A stretch of DNA of 64,000 nucleotides from JACVRW01 sp963764665 (GCA_963764665.1 CAVXTL010000010.1:140135-204134), one strand, 5' to 3'. Positions 26,329-35,281 are shown, counted from the stretch's first letter. Numbers and translations are program-made. The notes: generated from the letters alone by a model not told the origin.

Positions 26329-27809
26329 ACAAGAACGCGCCCTCCATCGGCGGAATGGCGGCGATCGTGGGCTTCGCGCTCTCGGTCATGCTGCTCCTCA
26401 CGTTCCTGTGGATCGCGTTCGGCGGCTCGCTGCCCACGGCGCCGGAGGGATACCGCTTCAAGGCGGCCTTCCCCGATGCCGCGCTGCTGGTGGTGGAGGC
26501 TGACGTGCGGATGGCGGGGGTGAACGTCGGCAAGGTCAAGGGCAAGGAGCTGGCCCCCGAGGGGCGGCGGACCATCGCCGAGATCGAGATCGACGACCGC
26601 TTCGCCCCGATCAACCGCGACGCCCGCGTGGTGCTCCGCCAGAAGAGCCTGCTGGGGGAGACCTACGTCGAGATCGCACCGGGTAACAGCGAGACGCCCG
26701 ACCTTCCCGACGGCGGCACGCTGCCGCTCCGGGGTGTCCAGCGGACCGTCCGCCTCGACGACATCTTCGCCGCCTTCGACGAGCGCACGAGGCGCAACTT
26801 CCAGTCCTGGCTGCACGAGTCGGGCATCGCCACCTCGGGCACGTACGCGAGCGACTTCAACGACTCGCTGGGTAATGCGGCCCCGTTCTTCGGCAGCGGC
26901 GCCAAGGTCCTGCGCCCGTTGGCGGAGCAGGACGTGGCCCTGCGGCGCCTGGTGCGGAACACCGGACGGGTGTTCAGAGCCATCTCGGCCGACGGACACA
27001 GCCTGCGCGCCCTGATCGAGGGCGGCGAGTCCACCTTCTCCGCGCTCGCCTCGCGGGACGACGCGCTGGCCGACACCTTCGAGGTGCTGCCCACCTTCCT
27101 GCGCGAGACGCGCACGACCGTCGAGCGACTCGAGCGCTTCGCGCGCGACACAGACCCGCTCGTCCGGGATCTGCGCGGGCCGGCCGACGACCTCGGGCCG
27201 ACGCTCGAGGATCTGGCCGAGCTCTCGCCCGACCTCGAGCGGCTGTTCCGCGCCGTCGGGCCGCTCGAGACCGCCTCACGCAGCGGCGTGCCGGCCGCCG
27301 AGCGCCTGCTCGAGGGCATCCAGCCGGTGCTCGAGTCGGCTCATGTCCTCCTTCCCGAGCTCAACCCGACCCTGTCGTACCTCTCGTTCGCCCGCGAGCA
27401 GGTGGCCACCTTCCTCGCGCCGGGAGGCTCGGCGCTGGGCGGGAACGGGATCGGCGGGTACCGGGCGAGCCGCTTCGCGGAGCACTACCTGCCGCAGTCG
27501 GCGATCATCGATTCGCGCTCGCTCGAGCGCCGCGCCACCCGGCCGTTCTGGGAGCGCGCGAACTCCTATGTGGCCCCGAACGCCTGGGAGCGGTCCATCG
27601 GGCTGGGTGCGATCGAGGCCTTCGACTGCGGGCCGGCGGGCGGCGAGGTGCGGAGCCCGAGCGGCTCGGGCGCCACCTCGGCGCCGCCCTGCTTCGTGGC
27701 GCCGCCGCTGCTCTTCCAGGACCAGCAGTACCCGCACCTGCGCCGCGGCAGGGGGCGCCTCGTGGATGCCCCGAAGGGTCGTGCCGGAAACTCGCCGGCC
27801 CGGCCCTAG
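26325..27809 (+). CDS. Mce/MlaD family protein 6 of 6
   Basis: 494 aa; GTG overlaps the previous stop. Membrane helix AAIVGFALSVMLLLTFLWIAF, MlaD domain (FKAAFPDAALLVVEADVRMAG, LLGETYVEIAPG), helical region and a C-terminal tail with two Cys and a basic end. Last gene of the mce operon; its TAG shares CTAG (27806-27809) with the stop of the convergent menD. Confidence 0.85.
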   Translation: MNKNAPSIGGMAAIVGFALSVMLLLTFLWIAFGGSLPTAPEGYRFKAAFPDAALLVVEADVRMAGVNVGKVKGKELAPEGRRTIAEIEIDDRFAPINRDARVVLRQKSLLGETYVEIAPGNSETPDLPDGGTLPLRGVQRTVRLDDIFAAFDERTRRNFQSWLHESGIATSGTYASDFNDSLGNAAPFFGSGAKVLRPLAEQDVALRRLVRNTGRVFRAISADGHSLRALIEGGESTFSALASRDDALADTFEVLPTFLRETRTTVERLERFARDTDPLVRDLRGPADDLGPTLEDLAELSPDLERLFRAVGPLETASRSGVPAAERLLEGIQPVLESAHVLLPELNPTLSYLSFAREQVATFLAPGGSALGGNGIGGYRASRFAEHYLPQSAIIDSRSLERRATRPFWERANSYVAPNAWERSIGLGAIEAFDCGPAGGEVRSPSGSGATSAPPCFVAPPLLFQDQQYPHLRRGRGRLVDAPKGRAGNSPARP

Positions 27810-29497
27810 AGCGACTCGGCCAGCCGGCGCACCAGGTCCGCGTGCAGCCCGACGTTGTCGGCGCGGTCGGTGCGCACCTCCACGAGGCCTGGAGTGGCCA
27901 CCGCCGCCCGAAGCTCGGCGGCGCCGGCGGCCACGCGATGCTCGAGCCCGGCGAGCCGGGCCAGCGCTGCCAGGTCCACTCCGTGCGGGGTCGCGATGTG
28001 GCGCTCGTAGATCTCGCGGTCGGCAGCTCCCGCCACCGGGAGGAAGTCGAAGATGCCGCCACCGTCGTTGTTCACGCACACCACCGTGAGGTCCACTCCG
28101 GCGCGCGCAGCCGCGAGCAGGCCGCCCACGTCGTGCACGAGCGCCACGTCGCCGGTGAGCACGAACGTCGGCCGTCCGGACCCGATGGCCGCGCCGGCTG
28201 CCGACGACACCACGCCGTCGATGCCGTTGGCGCCGCGCCCGGCGAGGAAGCGCAGCGGCTTGGGCGACGCGGGGAAGAACGCCTCCACGTCGCGGATCGG
28301 CATCGAGTAGCTGAGCCACAGGAGCGCGTCCTCGGGCAGCGCCGGCTCGAGGGCCGCGGGCACCCGGCCCTCGAAGGCCTCGGGCATGGCGGCCAGCAGC
28401 GGGGGCACGAGCGCGTCGGCGTCGCGCCAGGAGTCGAGCCAGCCGGGGTCCGTGTCGCCCCGCTCGGCCGCCAGCGTCTCCAGCAGCGGGCCCGGCGGCG
28501 CCGCCACCACCAGCGCCGCCTCGCGCGACGGGTCGTGCCAGCTCTCATGGGGGTCCACCACGATCTGCTCGGTGCCGGCGAGCCAGGCGCGCAAGGACTG
28601 CGACACGGGCGGCTCGCCCACGCGCAGCACCAGTTCGGGCCGGTGCTGCTCGGCGAACGCCCCGGTACGAAGCAGCACGTCGTAGTGGGCCACCACGTGC
28701 GAGCGGTCGTGCGGCCCGCAGCGAACCCCCGATGCCGGGTCGGCCAGAACCGGCCAGCCCCGCGCCGCGGCCAGCCGGGCCACCACCTCCGCCACGGGAC
28801 CGGAGGCGTCGCCGCAGACGATCACGCCGCGCCTGGCGCCGTCCAGGCGCCGCGCCAGGTCCCCGGGGTCGGGCGCGCCGGCGGGGCGGCGCAGCTCGGT
28901 CCAGGGGCTGCCGCCGGGGCGCCCCTCCCAATCCGCCGCGTCGAGCGGCTCATCCACCGGGGCCAGCGGCTCGCGGAGCGGGAAGTTGAGGTGCACGGGG
29001 CCCGGCCGTCCCCCGACCGCGGTGGCCAGCGCCCGGCAGGCAAGCGCGCGATGGTGCATAGCGCTGCCGCGCCCGGGCTCGTGCGTGCCCACCTCGACGA
29101 ACCACTTGGCGGCGCGGCCGTACAGGTCGATCTGGTCGATCGACTGCCCCGCGCCCACGTCGCGCAGCTCCGGCGGACGGTCGGCGGTCAGCACCAGCAG
29201 GGGGACCGATGCCTCACGCGCCTCCGCCACCGCCGGGTGCAGGTTGGCCGCGGCGGTGCCCGACGTACAGGTGATCGCGACCGGAGCCCTTGCCGCTCGC
29301 GCGATCCCGAGCGCCACGAATCCGGCGGAGCGCTCGTCGATCACCGACACGCAATCGATCTCCTCGCGCTCCACGAGAGCCAGGATGAGTGGGGCGTTGC
29401 GCGAGCCCGGGCAGGTGACCGCGTGGCGCAGGCCGCAGCGGACGAGCTCGTCCACGAATGCCTGAAGCGGCGCGTACGTGCGGTTCGCGGGAAGCAA
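27806..29497 (-). CDS. menD: SEPHCHC synthase
   Basis: 563 aa, TTG start at 29497. ThDP-dependent enzyme adding succinic semialdehyde (from 2-oxoglutarate) to isochorismate in menaquinone synthesis. Motifs: VTCPGSRNAPL, SVIDERSAGFVALGIA with the ThDP-activating Glu, TCTSGTAAANLHPA, LTADRPPELRDVGAGQSIDQ, and the Mg/ThDP motif GDVALVHDVGGLL...VNNDGGGIFDFLP. Divergent from menH with only 41 bp between starts. A leaderless -10 (TAGGTT) is 8 nt upstream. Confidence 0.94.
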   Translation of the reverse strand: MLPANRTYAPLQAFVDELVRCGLRHAVTCPGSRNAPLILALVEREEIDCVSVIDERSAGFVALGIARAARAPVAITCTSGTAAANLHPAVAEAREASVPLLVLTADRPPELRDVGAGQSIDQIDLYGRAAKWFVEVGTHEPGRGSAMHHRALACRALATAVGGRPGPVHLNFPLREPLAPVDEPLDAADWEGRPGGSPWTELRRPAGAPDPGDLARRLDGARRGVIVCGDASGPVAEVVARLAAARGWPVLADPASGVRCGPHDRSHVVAHYDVLLRTGAFAEQHRPELVLRVGEPPVSQSLRAWLAGTEQIVVDPHESWHDPSREAALVVAAPPGPLLETLAAERGDTDPGWLDSWRDADALVPPLLAAMPEAFEGRVPAALEPALPEDALLWLSYSMPIRDVEAFFPASPKPLRFLAGRGANGIDGVVSSAAGAAIGSGRPTFVLTGDVALVHDVGGLLAAARAGVDLTVVCVNNDGGGIFDFLPVAGAADREIYERHIATPHGVDLAALARLAGLEHRVAAGAAELRAAVATPGLVEVRTDRADNVGLHADLVRRLAESL

Positions 29498-29505
29498 GGG
29501 CGCTG

Positions 29506-29532
29506 AACCTATCGCGGCCGGGCGGGCATGAT
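29506..29532. promoter_or_regulatory. Divergent menD/menH promoter region
   Basis: Minus strand: TAGGTT (29511-29506) 8 nt before the menD TTG. Plus strand: CATGAT (29527-29532) 6 nt before the menH GTG, a weaker box. Both positions imply leaderless messages from a 41-bp spacer. Confidence 0.4.
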
Positions 29533-29538
29533 GCCCTC

Positions 29539-30234
29539 GTGGCGACGATCGTCTTCGTTCCCGGCTTCATGCAGCGCGGCCACGCCTGGGCGCCGCTCCT
29601 CGAGCATCTGCCCGAGTGGATCGACGCGCGGGCGCTCGACCACGGCGAGCACGACCTCACCGGGCGCCTCGACGAGATCGCCGCCGCGGGGGAGGGGGCC
29701 GTGCTCTGCGGCTACTCGCTGGGCGGGCGGCTGGCGCTGCGCGCCGCCCTGCGCGAGCCGAGCCGATACAGCGGCGTGATCACGATCGGGTCGTCGGCCG
29801 GCATCGAGGAGCCGGTGGCGCGCAGCTCCCGCGCGGAAGCGGACGCGCGCCTGGCCGGGTGGATGGAGACCATGCCGATCGACGAGATCGTGACGGTGTG
29901 GGAGCGCCAGCCGCTGTTCGCCGACCAGTCGGACGCGCTGGTGGACGCACAGCGTCCCGGCAGGCTCAGCCACGACCCGCGCTCGCTGGCTCTGCTGCTG
30001 CGCACGGCGGGGCAGGGGGTGCTCGCCCCGGTGTGGCACGAGCTCGAGCGTCTGGAGCCCCCGCTGCTGGCCGTGGCGGGCGTGCGCGACGAGCGCTACG
30101 CGCGCGCCGCCGAGCGGATGGCCGACGTGGCTCCCGCGGGCCGGGCCGTGCTGGTGGAGAACGCCGGCCACGCCGCCCACCTCCAGCAGCCGGAGGCGGT
30201 GGCGGCGCTGATCGCGGACTTCGCGGCGCCGTAG
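29539..30234 (+). CDS. menH: SHCHC synthase-like alpha/beta hydrolase
   Basis: 231 aa, GTG start. Alpha/beta-hydrolase with oxyanion segment FVPGFMQRG, nucleophile elbow GYSLGGR (Ser60), Asp in GVRDERY and His in NAGHAAHLQQPEAV. MenH removes pyruvate from SEPHCHC to give SHCHC. Assignment rests on the fold and on its place between menD and menC; by sequence alone it could be another small hydrolase. Convergent with menC: the two stop codons lie in the 10-bp palindrome TAGCGCGCTA (30232-30241). Confidence 0.82.
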   Translation: MATIVFVPGFMQRGHAWAPLLEHLPEWIDARALDHGEHDLTGRLDEIAAAGEGAVLCGYSLGGRLALRAALREPSRYSGVITIGSSAGIEEPVARSSRAEADARLAGWMETMPIDEIVTVWERQPLFADQSDALVDAQRPGRLSHDPRSLALLLRTAGQGVLAPVWHELERLEPPLLAVAGVRDERYARAAERMADVAPAGRAVLVENAGHAAHLQQPEAVAALIADFAAP

Positions 30235-30238
30235 CGCG

Positions 30239-31249
30239 CTAGAGGGCGATCTCCTCGACAAGCACCTCGGACAGCGTCTCGTCGTCCACCGCCACTCCGA
30301 GGCCCGGGCCGCGCGGCACCGAGAGCGTCCCGCGCTGCGGGGCGGGCAGCACACGGGCCACCCGTGCGTCGAACAGGCTGAGGGTGGCAAGGCCGCAGGC
30401 GAGCGTGAGCTCCTCCGCCGCGGCCAGCTGCAGAGCCGCCGCGATGCCCCAGGGTCCGTCCAGCGTGCTCGAGAGGAAGGGCTCCACGCCGTGCGAGCGC
30501 GCCGCGCGGAGCGCCTCGCGCGCCGGGCCGAAGCCGCCGCAGCCGGCGAGCTTCACGTTCACCACGTCGCAGGCGCCCAGCTCGACGGCGCGGCGCACGT
30601 CGTCGGCGCTCGCCACCGGCTCGTCGGCCGCGATCGGCGTGGACACGCGCTCGCGCACCTCGGCCAGCTCCTCCAGCGTGCGGCAGGGCTGCTCCACGAA
30701 CTCGAGATCGTGCTGCTCGAGCGATCGGATCGAGTGCACCGCGTCGTCCACCGACCAGGCGGCGTTGGCGTCGAGGCGCAGCGCCGGCCACGGGCCCACC
30801 GCCTCGCGCACGGCGGCCACGCGCGCGGCGTCGTCCGGGAGCCCCACCTTCAGCTTGAAGCAGGCATAGCCCTCGCTCAGACCCTCGCGAGCCCGCGCGG
30901 CCACCTCGTCGGGCGGCCCGGCGGGCAGCGTCATGTTCACCGCCAGGGCGTCCTTGCGCGGCTCGGCCAGCGGGCGCTGCTCCTCGCGTGCCTCCAGGTC
31001 CAGGCGGGCTATCTCCTCGGCCGCCCGGGCCTGCGCCGGCCGCCGGCCCGCGCCGCCGCTCAGCGCGGCCACCGCGCGCTCGAGCGGCACGCCGTCGTAG
31101 GGCTCGAACGGGGCGGCCTCGCCGTGTCCCCTCACGCCGTCGCCGCCCTCCAGGCGCAGCACCACCAGCTCGCGTGCCGTGACCACCCCGCCGGACGTCA
31201 CGAACGGGTCACGGAACGGGATCGAGAGGCGCAGCAGCGTTCGCTTCAC
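30239..31249 (-). CDS. menC: o-Succinylbenzoate synthase
   Basis: 336 aa, GTG start at 31249 overlapping the menA stop (GTGA). Enolase-superfamily dehydratase converting SHCHC to o-succinylbenzoate. Active-site pattern: FKLKVG (catalytic Lys-x-Lys), RLDANAAW (Asp metal ligand), EFVEQP (Glu), ADEP (Asp) and NVKLAGCGG (Lys). Some enzymes of this type also racemise N-acylamino acids, but the men context supports MenC. Third gene of menB-menA-menC on the minus strand. Confidence 0.9.
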   Translation of the reverse strand: MKRTLLRLSIPFRDPFVTSGGVVTARELVVLRLEGGDGVRGHGEAAPFEPYDGVPLERAVAALSGGAGRRPAQARAAEEIARLDLEAREEQRPLAEPRKDALAVNMTLPAGPPDEVAARAREGLSEGYACFKLKVGLPDDAARVAAVREAVGPWPALRLDANAAWSVDDAVHSIRSLEQHDLEFVEQPCRTLEELAEVRERVSTPIAADEPVASADDVRRAVELGACDVVNVKLAGCGGFGPAREALRAARSHGVEPFLSSTLDGPWGIAAALQLAAAEELTLACGLATLSLFDARVARVLPAPQRGTLSVPRGPGLGVAVDDETLSEVLVEEIAL

Positions 31250-32127
31250 GACAGCAGGATGCCAGCGGACAGCAGCAGTGAGAAGACCGCCAGCAGGCGG
31301 CCGGTCGAGGCCAGCGCCTCGTTCAGCGCGGGGCCGTCCGTGCGCGAGCGAACGGTGCGCACCAGCGGCACGGCCAGCGGCCAGGCCAGCAGGGTCAGGG
31401 CGAGCCACCAGGACAAGCCCCCGGCCAGCGCCACCCCGAGCGGAGCGGCGAACGAGACCGCCAGCATCGCCACGAACAGTCCGCGAGCCCGGTCGCGGCC
31501 GAGCTTTACGGCCAGGGTGCGCTTGCCGGCCCGGCGGTCGGTGTCCACGTCGCGCACGTTGTTCACCACCAGGATCGCCGCCGCCAGCAGCCCCACCGGC
31601 ACCGACAGCGCGAACGCCTCCCAGACGAGCTCCTCGGTCTGGACGTAGTACGAGCCCACCACCGCCACCACGCCGAAGAACAGGAACACGAACACCTCGC
31701 CCAGCCCCTCGTAGCCGTACGGGCGCGGTCCGCCGGTGTAGAGAACGCCGGCGAGGATCGACAGCACGCCCACCACCAGCAGCTCCCAGCCCGCCACGGC
31801 GGCGAGGTAGGCGCCCGCGGCCACCGCGATCCCGAAGGCGAGGTACGTGCCCACCAGCACCCTGCGCGGGGGGAGCAGCCCCCCGGCCGTGACTCGCACC
31901 GGTCCCAGCCGATCCTCGGTATCGGCCCCCCGCCGCGCGTCCGAATAATCGTTCGACAGGTTGGTGCCGATCTGGATGAACACGCTTCCCACGAGCGCCG
32001 CCACGAACGCGAGCGGGCGGAACACGTCGTCCGTCAGCGCCAGCGCGGTGCCCACCAGCACCGGCGCCACCGCCGCCGGCAGAGTGCGCGGCCGGGCGGC
32101 CAGCAGCCACAGGCGGAACGGGGTCAA
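31246..32127 (-). CDS. menA: 1,4-Dihydroxy-2-naphthoate polyprenyltransferase
   Basis: 293 aa, TTG start at 32127 overlapping the menB stop (TTGA). UbiA-family integral membrane enzyme with eight to nine helices that attaches the polyprenyl chain to DHNA. The two Asp-rich motifs that bind prenyl diphosphate and Mg are visible: NLSNDYSDARRGAD and NNVRDVDTDRRAGKRTLAV. The frame is open far upstream, but that part is an antisense shadow of menB; the TTG gives the standard N-terminus LTPFRLWLLAARPRTLPAAV. Confidence 0.92.
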   Translation of the reverse strand: MTPFRLWLLAARPRTLPAAVAPVLVGTALALTDDVFRPLAFVAALVGSVFIQIGTNLSNDYSDARRGADTEDRLGPVRVTAGGLLPPRRVLVGTYLAFGIAVAAGAYLAAVAGWELLVVGVLSILAGVLYTGGPRPYGYEGLGEVFVFLFFGVVAVVGSYYVQTEELVWEAFALSVPVGLLAAAILVVNNVRDVDTDRRAGKRTLAVKLGRDRARGLFVAMLAVSFAAPLGVALAGGLSWWLALTLLAWPLAVPLVRTVRSRTDGPALNEALASTGRLLAVFSLLLSAGILLS

Positions 32128-33005
32128 GGCCGTCGCGGGAACTGCGCGAAGTCCGGCGGGCGCTTGTCGCGGTACGCGTCGCGGCCCTCGCGCGCCTCCT
32201 CGCTCATGTAGAAGAGGAGATTGGCGTCGTGGGCGAGCTGCTGGATGCCCGCCAGGCCGTCCTCTGCGGCGTTGAAGCTCGCCTTGAGGAGCCTGAGCGC
32301 GAACGGCGACAGCTCGAGCATCTCGCGACACCAGCGCACCGTCTCCTCCTCCAGCTCCTCCAGCGGGACGACGGTGTTCACCAGGCCCATCTGCTCGGCC
32401 TGGCCGGCGTCGTACTGGCGGCAGAGGAACCAGATCTCCTTGGCCTTCTTCTGACCCACCTGGCCGGCCAGCACGCCGGCTCCGAAGCCGCCGTCGAAGC
32501 TGCCGACCTTCGGCCCGGTCTGGCCGAAGCGCGCGTTGTCGGCCGCGATGGTGAGGTCGCAGAGCACGTGGAGCACGTGGCCGCCGCCGATCGCGTACCC
32601 GGCCACCATGGCCACGAGCGGCTTGGGGAGGCGGCGCATCTGCACGTGCAGGTCGGTCACGTGGAAGCGGCCGATCCCGCGCCGGCCCGACTCGTCGTCG
32701 GCGAGGTAGCCGGAGTCGCCGCGCACGCGCTGGTCGCCGCCCGAGCAGAAGGCGAGCGGCCCCTCGCCGGTCAGCACCACCACGCCCACCTCGGTGTCCT
32801 CGCGGGCGCGCTCGAGCGCAGCGGAGAGCTCGACCACCGTCTGGGGGCGGAAGGCGTTGCGCACATCCGGCCGGTCGATGGTGATCTTCGCGATCCCGTC
32901 CGAGGTCTCGTAGCGGATGTCCTCGTATTCGCCGGCGGGCGTCCACTCGGCCGCGGGGCGGATTCGCCGCGCCGTTTGCTCCTCGGTCCAGTCCCCGCTC
33001 GGCAT
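32124..33005 (-). CDS. menB: 1,4-Dihydroxy-2-naphthoyl-CoA synthase
   Basis: 293 aa. Crotonase-family enzyme that closes the naphthoquinone ring from o-succinylbenzoyl-CoA. Typical motifs: ITIDRPDVRNAFRP, CSGGDQRVRG, VAGYAIGGGHVL (oxyanion hole) and GQTGPKVGSFDGGFG. ATG at 33005 is 8 nt after TATCGT on the minus strand. First gene of menB-menA-menC, divergent from menE. Confidence 0.95.
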   Translation of the reverse strand: MPSGDWTEEQTARRIRPAAEWTPAGEYEDIRYETSDGIAKITIDRPDVRNAFRPQTVVELSAALERAREDTEVGVVVLTGEGPLAFCSGGDQRVRGDSGYLADDESGRRGIGRFHVTDLHVQMRRLPKPLVAMVAGYAIGGGHVLHVLCDLTIAADNARFGQTGPKVGSFDGGFGAGVLAGQVGQKKAKEIWFLCRQYDAGQAEQMGLVNTVVPLEELEEETVRWCREMLELSPFALRLLKASFNAAEDGLAGIQQLAHDANLLFYMSEEAREGRDAYRDKRPPDFAQFPRRP

Positions 33006-33012
33006 GGCGCCG

Positions 33013-33019
33013 TACGATA
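33013..33019. promoter_or_regulatory. Bidirectional promoter of menB and menE with overlapping -10 boxes
   Basis: The 7 bp TACGATA read as TACGAT on the plus strand (33013-33018, for menE) and TATCGT on the minus strand (33019-33014, for menB). Each lies 7-8 nt from the respective start, so both messages would be leaderless and the two initiation complexes cannot form at once. Confidence 0.5.
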
Positions 33020-33025
33020 GTTGCG

Positions 33026-34279
33026 CTGGACGAGTGGCTGACCTCCGCGGCGCGCGCTCGCCCCGACCACCCCGCAGTGGTGGCCGACGGGCGCGTGCTC
33101 ACCTATGCCGAGCTACACGCGGCGGCGGGTCGCTGCGCGCGCCGGCTGCGCTCGCTCGGAGTGGGGCCTGGCGACGTGGTGGCCACCACGCTGCCGCCGG
33201 GGATCGCCTTCTGCGAGCTGCTGCACGCCCTGCCGCTGCTGGGCGCGGCGCTGGCCCCGCTGGACCCGCGGGCGCCAGTGGCCTTCCCGGGCCTCGTGGT
33301 GTCGGAGCCGCCGACCGCGCCGGAGGCCGATGTCGAGCTCCGCGAGCACGTGGACCCGGACGCGGTGCACTGTGTGATCCGGAGCTCGGGCACCACGGGG
33401 GTGCCCAAGCAGATCGCGCTGACCTACGCCAACCACGCGGCCAGCGTGCTGGCAAGCGCCGACGCCCTCGGCGCGGAGCCGGGCGACCGCTGGCTCACCC
33501 CGCTCCCGCTACATCACGTGGGCGGCCTCGGCGTGCTGATCCGCGCGGTGGTCAACCACACCACCGTCGTGATCCACGAGCGCTTCGACGCCGAGCGCGT
33601 CAGGGCCGCTCTGGAGTCGGGCGAGGTGACGCTCGTCTCGCTGGTGCCCACGATGCTGACCCGGCTCCGCGACGCCGGTCTGCGCCAGGCGCCCGGCCTG
33701 CGGGCCGTGGCCCTCGGCGGCGGCCCCGTGCCGCCCGAGCTGCTCGAGTGGGCCGCAGCCGCGGGGATCCCGGTCACACCGGTGTACGGCATGACCGAGA
33801 CCGCCTCTCAGGTGGTGGCCGGCAGCCCCGGGCGCCCGCTGGCCGGGGTGGACCTGCGTGTGGGCGCCGACGGCGAGGTGCTCGTGCGCGGCGCGATGGT
33901 CGCGCGGGACGCGCTGTCGGCCGACGGCTGGCTCCACACAGGCGACCGCGGCCGGCTCGACGACGAGGGTCGCCTGCATCTGGAGGGGCGCATCAAGGAC
34001 CTGATCGTGACCGGGGGAGAGAAGGTGGCGCCGGCGCTGGTGGAAGGCGCGCTGAGCGCGCACCCGGCGGTGGCCGACGCCGGCGTCGTGGGCCTGGCCG
34101 ACCCCGAGTGGGGTGAGGCGGTGACCGCGTTCGTCGTGCTGCGCGAGCGCGTGGACCCGGAGGAGCTCCGCGCCTGGTGTCGCGAGCGGCTGGCCCCGCA
34201 CGAGGTGCCCAAGCGCGTGGTGGCGGTGGAGGAGCTTCCGCGCAACGCCGCCGGAAAGCTGATGCGCGACCGGCTGTAG
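33026..34279 (+). CDS. menE: o-Succinylbenzoate-CoA ligase, probable CTG start
   Basis: About 417 aa from CTG 33026. Acyl-adenylate enzyme activating o-succinylbenzoate to its CoA ester. Motifs: VIRSSGTTGVPKQI (P-loop), YGMTETASQV, GWLHTGDRGRLD and the C-terminal lysine motif RNAAGKLMRDRL. The first standard start is GTG 33077, but the frame upstream reads LDEWLTSAARARPDHPAVV, the normal N-terminus of this superfamily. No ATG, GTG or TTG lies in that stretch; CTG 33026 is 7 nt after the -10 box. The TAG stop is reused in the ilvC -10 box. Confidence 0.88.
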   Translation: MDEWLTSAARARPDHPAVVADGRVLTYAELHAAAGRCARRLRSLGVGPGDVVATTLPPGIAFCELLHALPLLGAALAPLDPRAPVAFPGLVVSEPPTAPEADVELREHVDPDAVHCVIRSSGTTGVPKQIALTYANHAASVLASADALGAEPGDRWLTPLPLHHVGGLGVLIRAVVNHTTVVIHERFDAERVRAALESGEVTLVSLVPTMLTRLRDAGLRQAPGLRAVALGGGPVPPELLEWAAAAGIPVTPVYGMTETASQVVAGSPGRPLAGVDLRVGADGEVLVRGAMVARDALSADGWLHTGDRGRLDDEGRLHLEGRIKDLIVTGGEKVAPALVEGALSAHPAVADAGVVGLADPEWGEAVTAFVVLRERVDPEELRAWCRERLAPHEVPKRVVAVEELPRNAAGKLMRDRL

Positions 34280-34282
34280 AGT
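34277..34282 (+). promoter_or_regulatory. -10 box of ilvC overlapping the menE stop
   Basis: TAGAGT begins with the menE TAG stop and lies 9 nt before the ilvC ATG; leaderless mRNA expected. Confidence 0.5.
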
Positions 34283-34291
34283 CCCGCCGCG

Positions 34292-35281
34292 ATGATCTAC
34301 GACAAGGACGCCGACCTCGGCAAGCTCGACGGCAAGACGGTGGCGGTGTTGGGCTATGGCTCCCAGGGCCACGCGCACGCCCTCAACCTCAAGGACTCCG
34401 GCGTGGAGGTGGTGGTCGGCCTGCGCGACGGCTCGGACTCGGCCGCCAAGGCCAAGGCCGACGGCCTGCGGGTGGAGTCCCTGGCCGACGCCGCCAGCCT
34501 CGGCGACGTCGTGATGGTCCTGCTGCCGGACGAGAAGCAGGCGAAGCTCTGGGAGGCGGAGATCCGCGACGGGATCGCGCCCGGCAACCTCCTGCTGTTC
34601 GCCCACGGGTTCTCGATCCACTTCGACCAGATCGACCCAGGGCCCGAGGTGGACGTGGGCATGATCGCCCCAAAGGGCCCGGGCCACCTCGTGCGGCGCC
34701 AGTTCGTGGAGGGCAACGGCGTGCCCGGCCTGGTGGCCGTGCACCGCGACTCGAGCGGCCTGGCCCGCGACCTGGTGCTCGCGTACGCGCGCGGGATCGG
34801 CTGCACGCGGGCGGGTGTCATCGAGACCACCTTCAAGGACGAGACCGAGACCGACCTGTTCGGCGAGCAGGCCGTGCTCTGCGGCGGCGTGAGCGAGCTG
34901 GTCCAGGCCGGATACGAGACGCTCGTGGACGCCGGGTACGACCCGCGGCTCGCCTACTTCGAATGCCTCCACGAGCTCAAGCTGATCGTGGACCTGATGT
35001 ACGAGAAGGGCATCAGCGGCATGCGCTACTCGATCTCGAACACCGCCGAGTACGGCGACCTGACCCGCGGCAAGCGCGTGATCGGCGAGCCCACCCGGGA
35101 GGCCATGAAGCAGATCCTCGGCGAGATCCAGTCGGGCGAGTTCGCCCGCGAGTGGATCGCGGAAAACGAGGCGGGCCAGGAGAACTTCCAGCGCATGCGC
35201 CAGGAGCAGCAGAGCAGCCAGATCGAGCGCGAGGGCAAGGAGCTGCGCTCGATGATGGACTGGATCGACCAGGAGTTCTGA
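34292..35281 (+). CDS. ilvC: Ketol-acid reductoisomerase, class I
   Basis: 329 aa, the usual class I length. Isomerises and reduces acetolactate or acetohydroxybutyrate with NADPH and Mg. Rossmann motif VLGYGSQGHAHALNLKDSG, cofactor loop GLRDGSDS (Ser/Arg pattern favouring NADPH), PKGPGHLVR, and the Mg-binding FGEQAVLCGG and ECLHELKLIVDL. Separated from ilvBN by the men/mce block. Confidence 0.96.
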   Translation: MIYDKDADLGKLDGKTVAVLGYGSQGHAHALNLKDSGVEVVVGLRDGSDSAAKAKADGLRVESLADAASLGDVVMVLLPDEKQAKLWEAEIRDGIAPGNLLLFAHGFSIHFDQIDPGPEVDVGMIAPKGPGHLVRRQFVEGNGVPGLVAVHRDSSGLARDLVLAYARGIGCTRAGVIETTFKDETETDLFGEQAVLCGGVSELVQAGYETLVDAGYDPRLAYFECLHELKLIVDLMYEKGISGMRYSISNTAEYGDLTRGKRVIGEPTREAMKQILGEIQSGEFAREWIAENEAGQENFQRMRQEQQSSQIEREGKELRSMMDWIDQEF

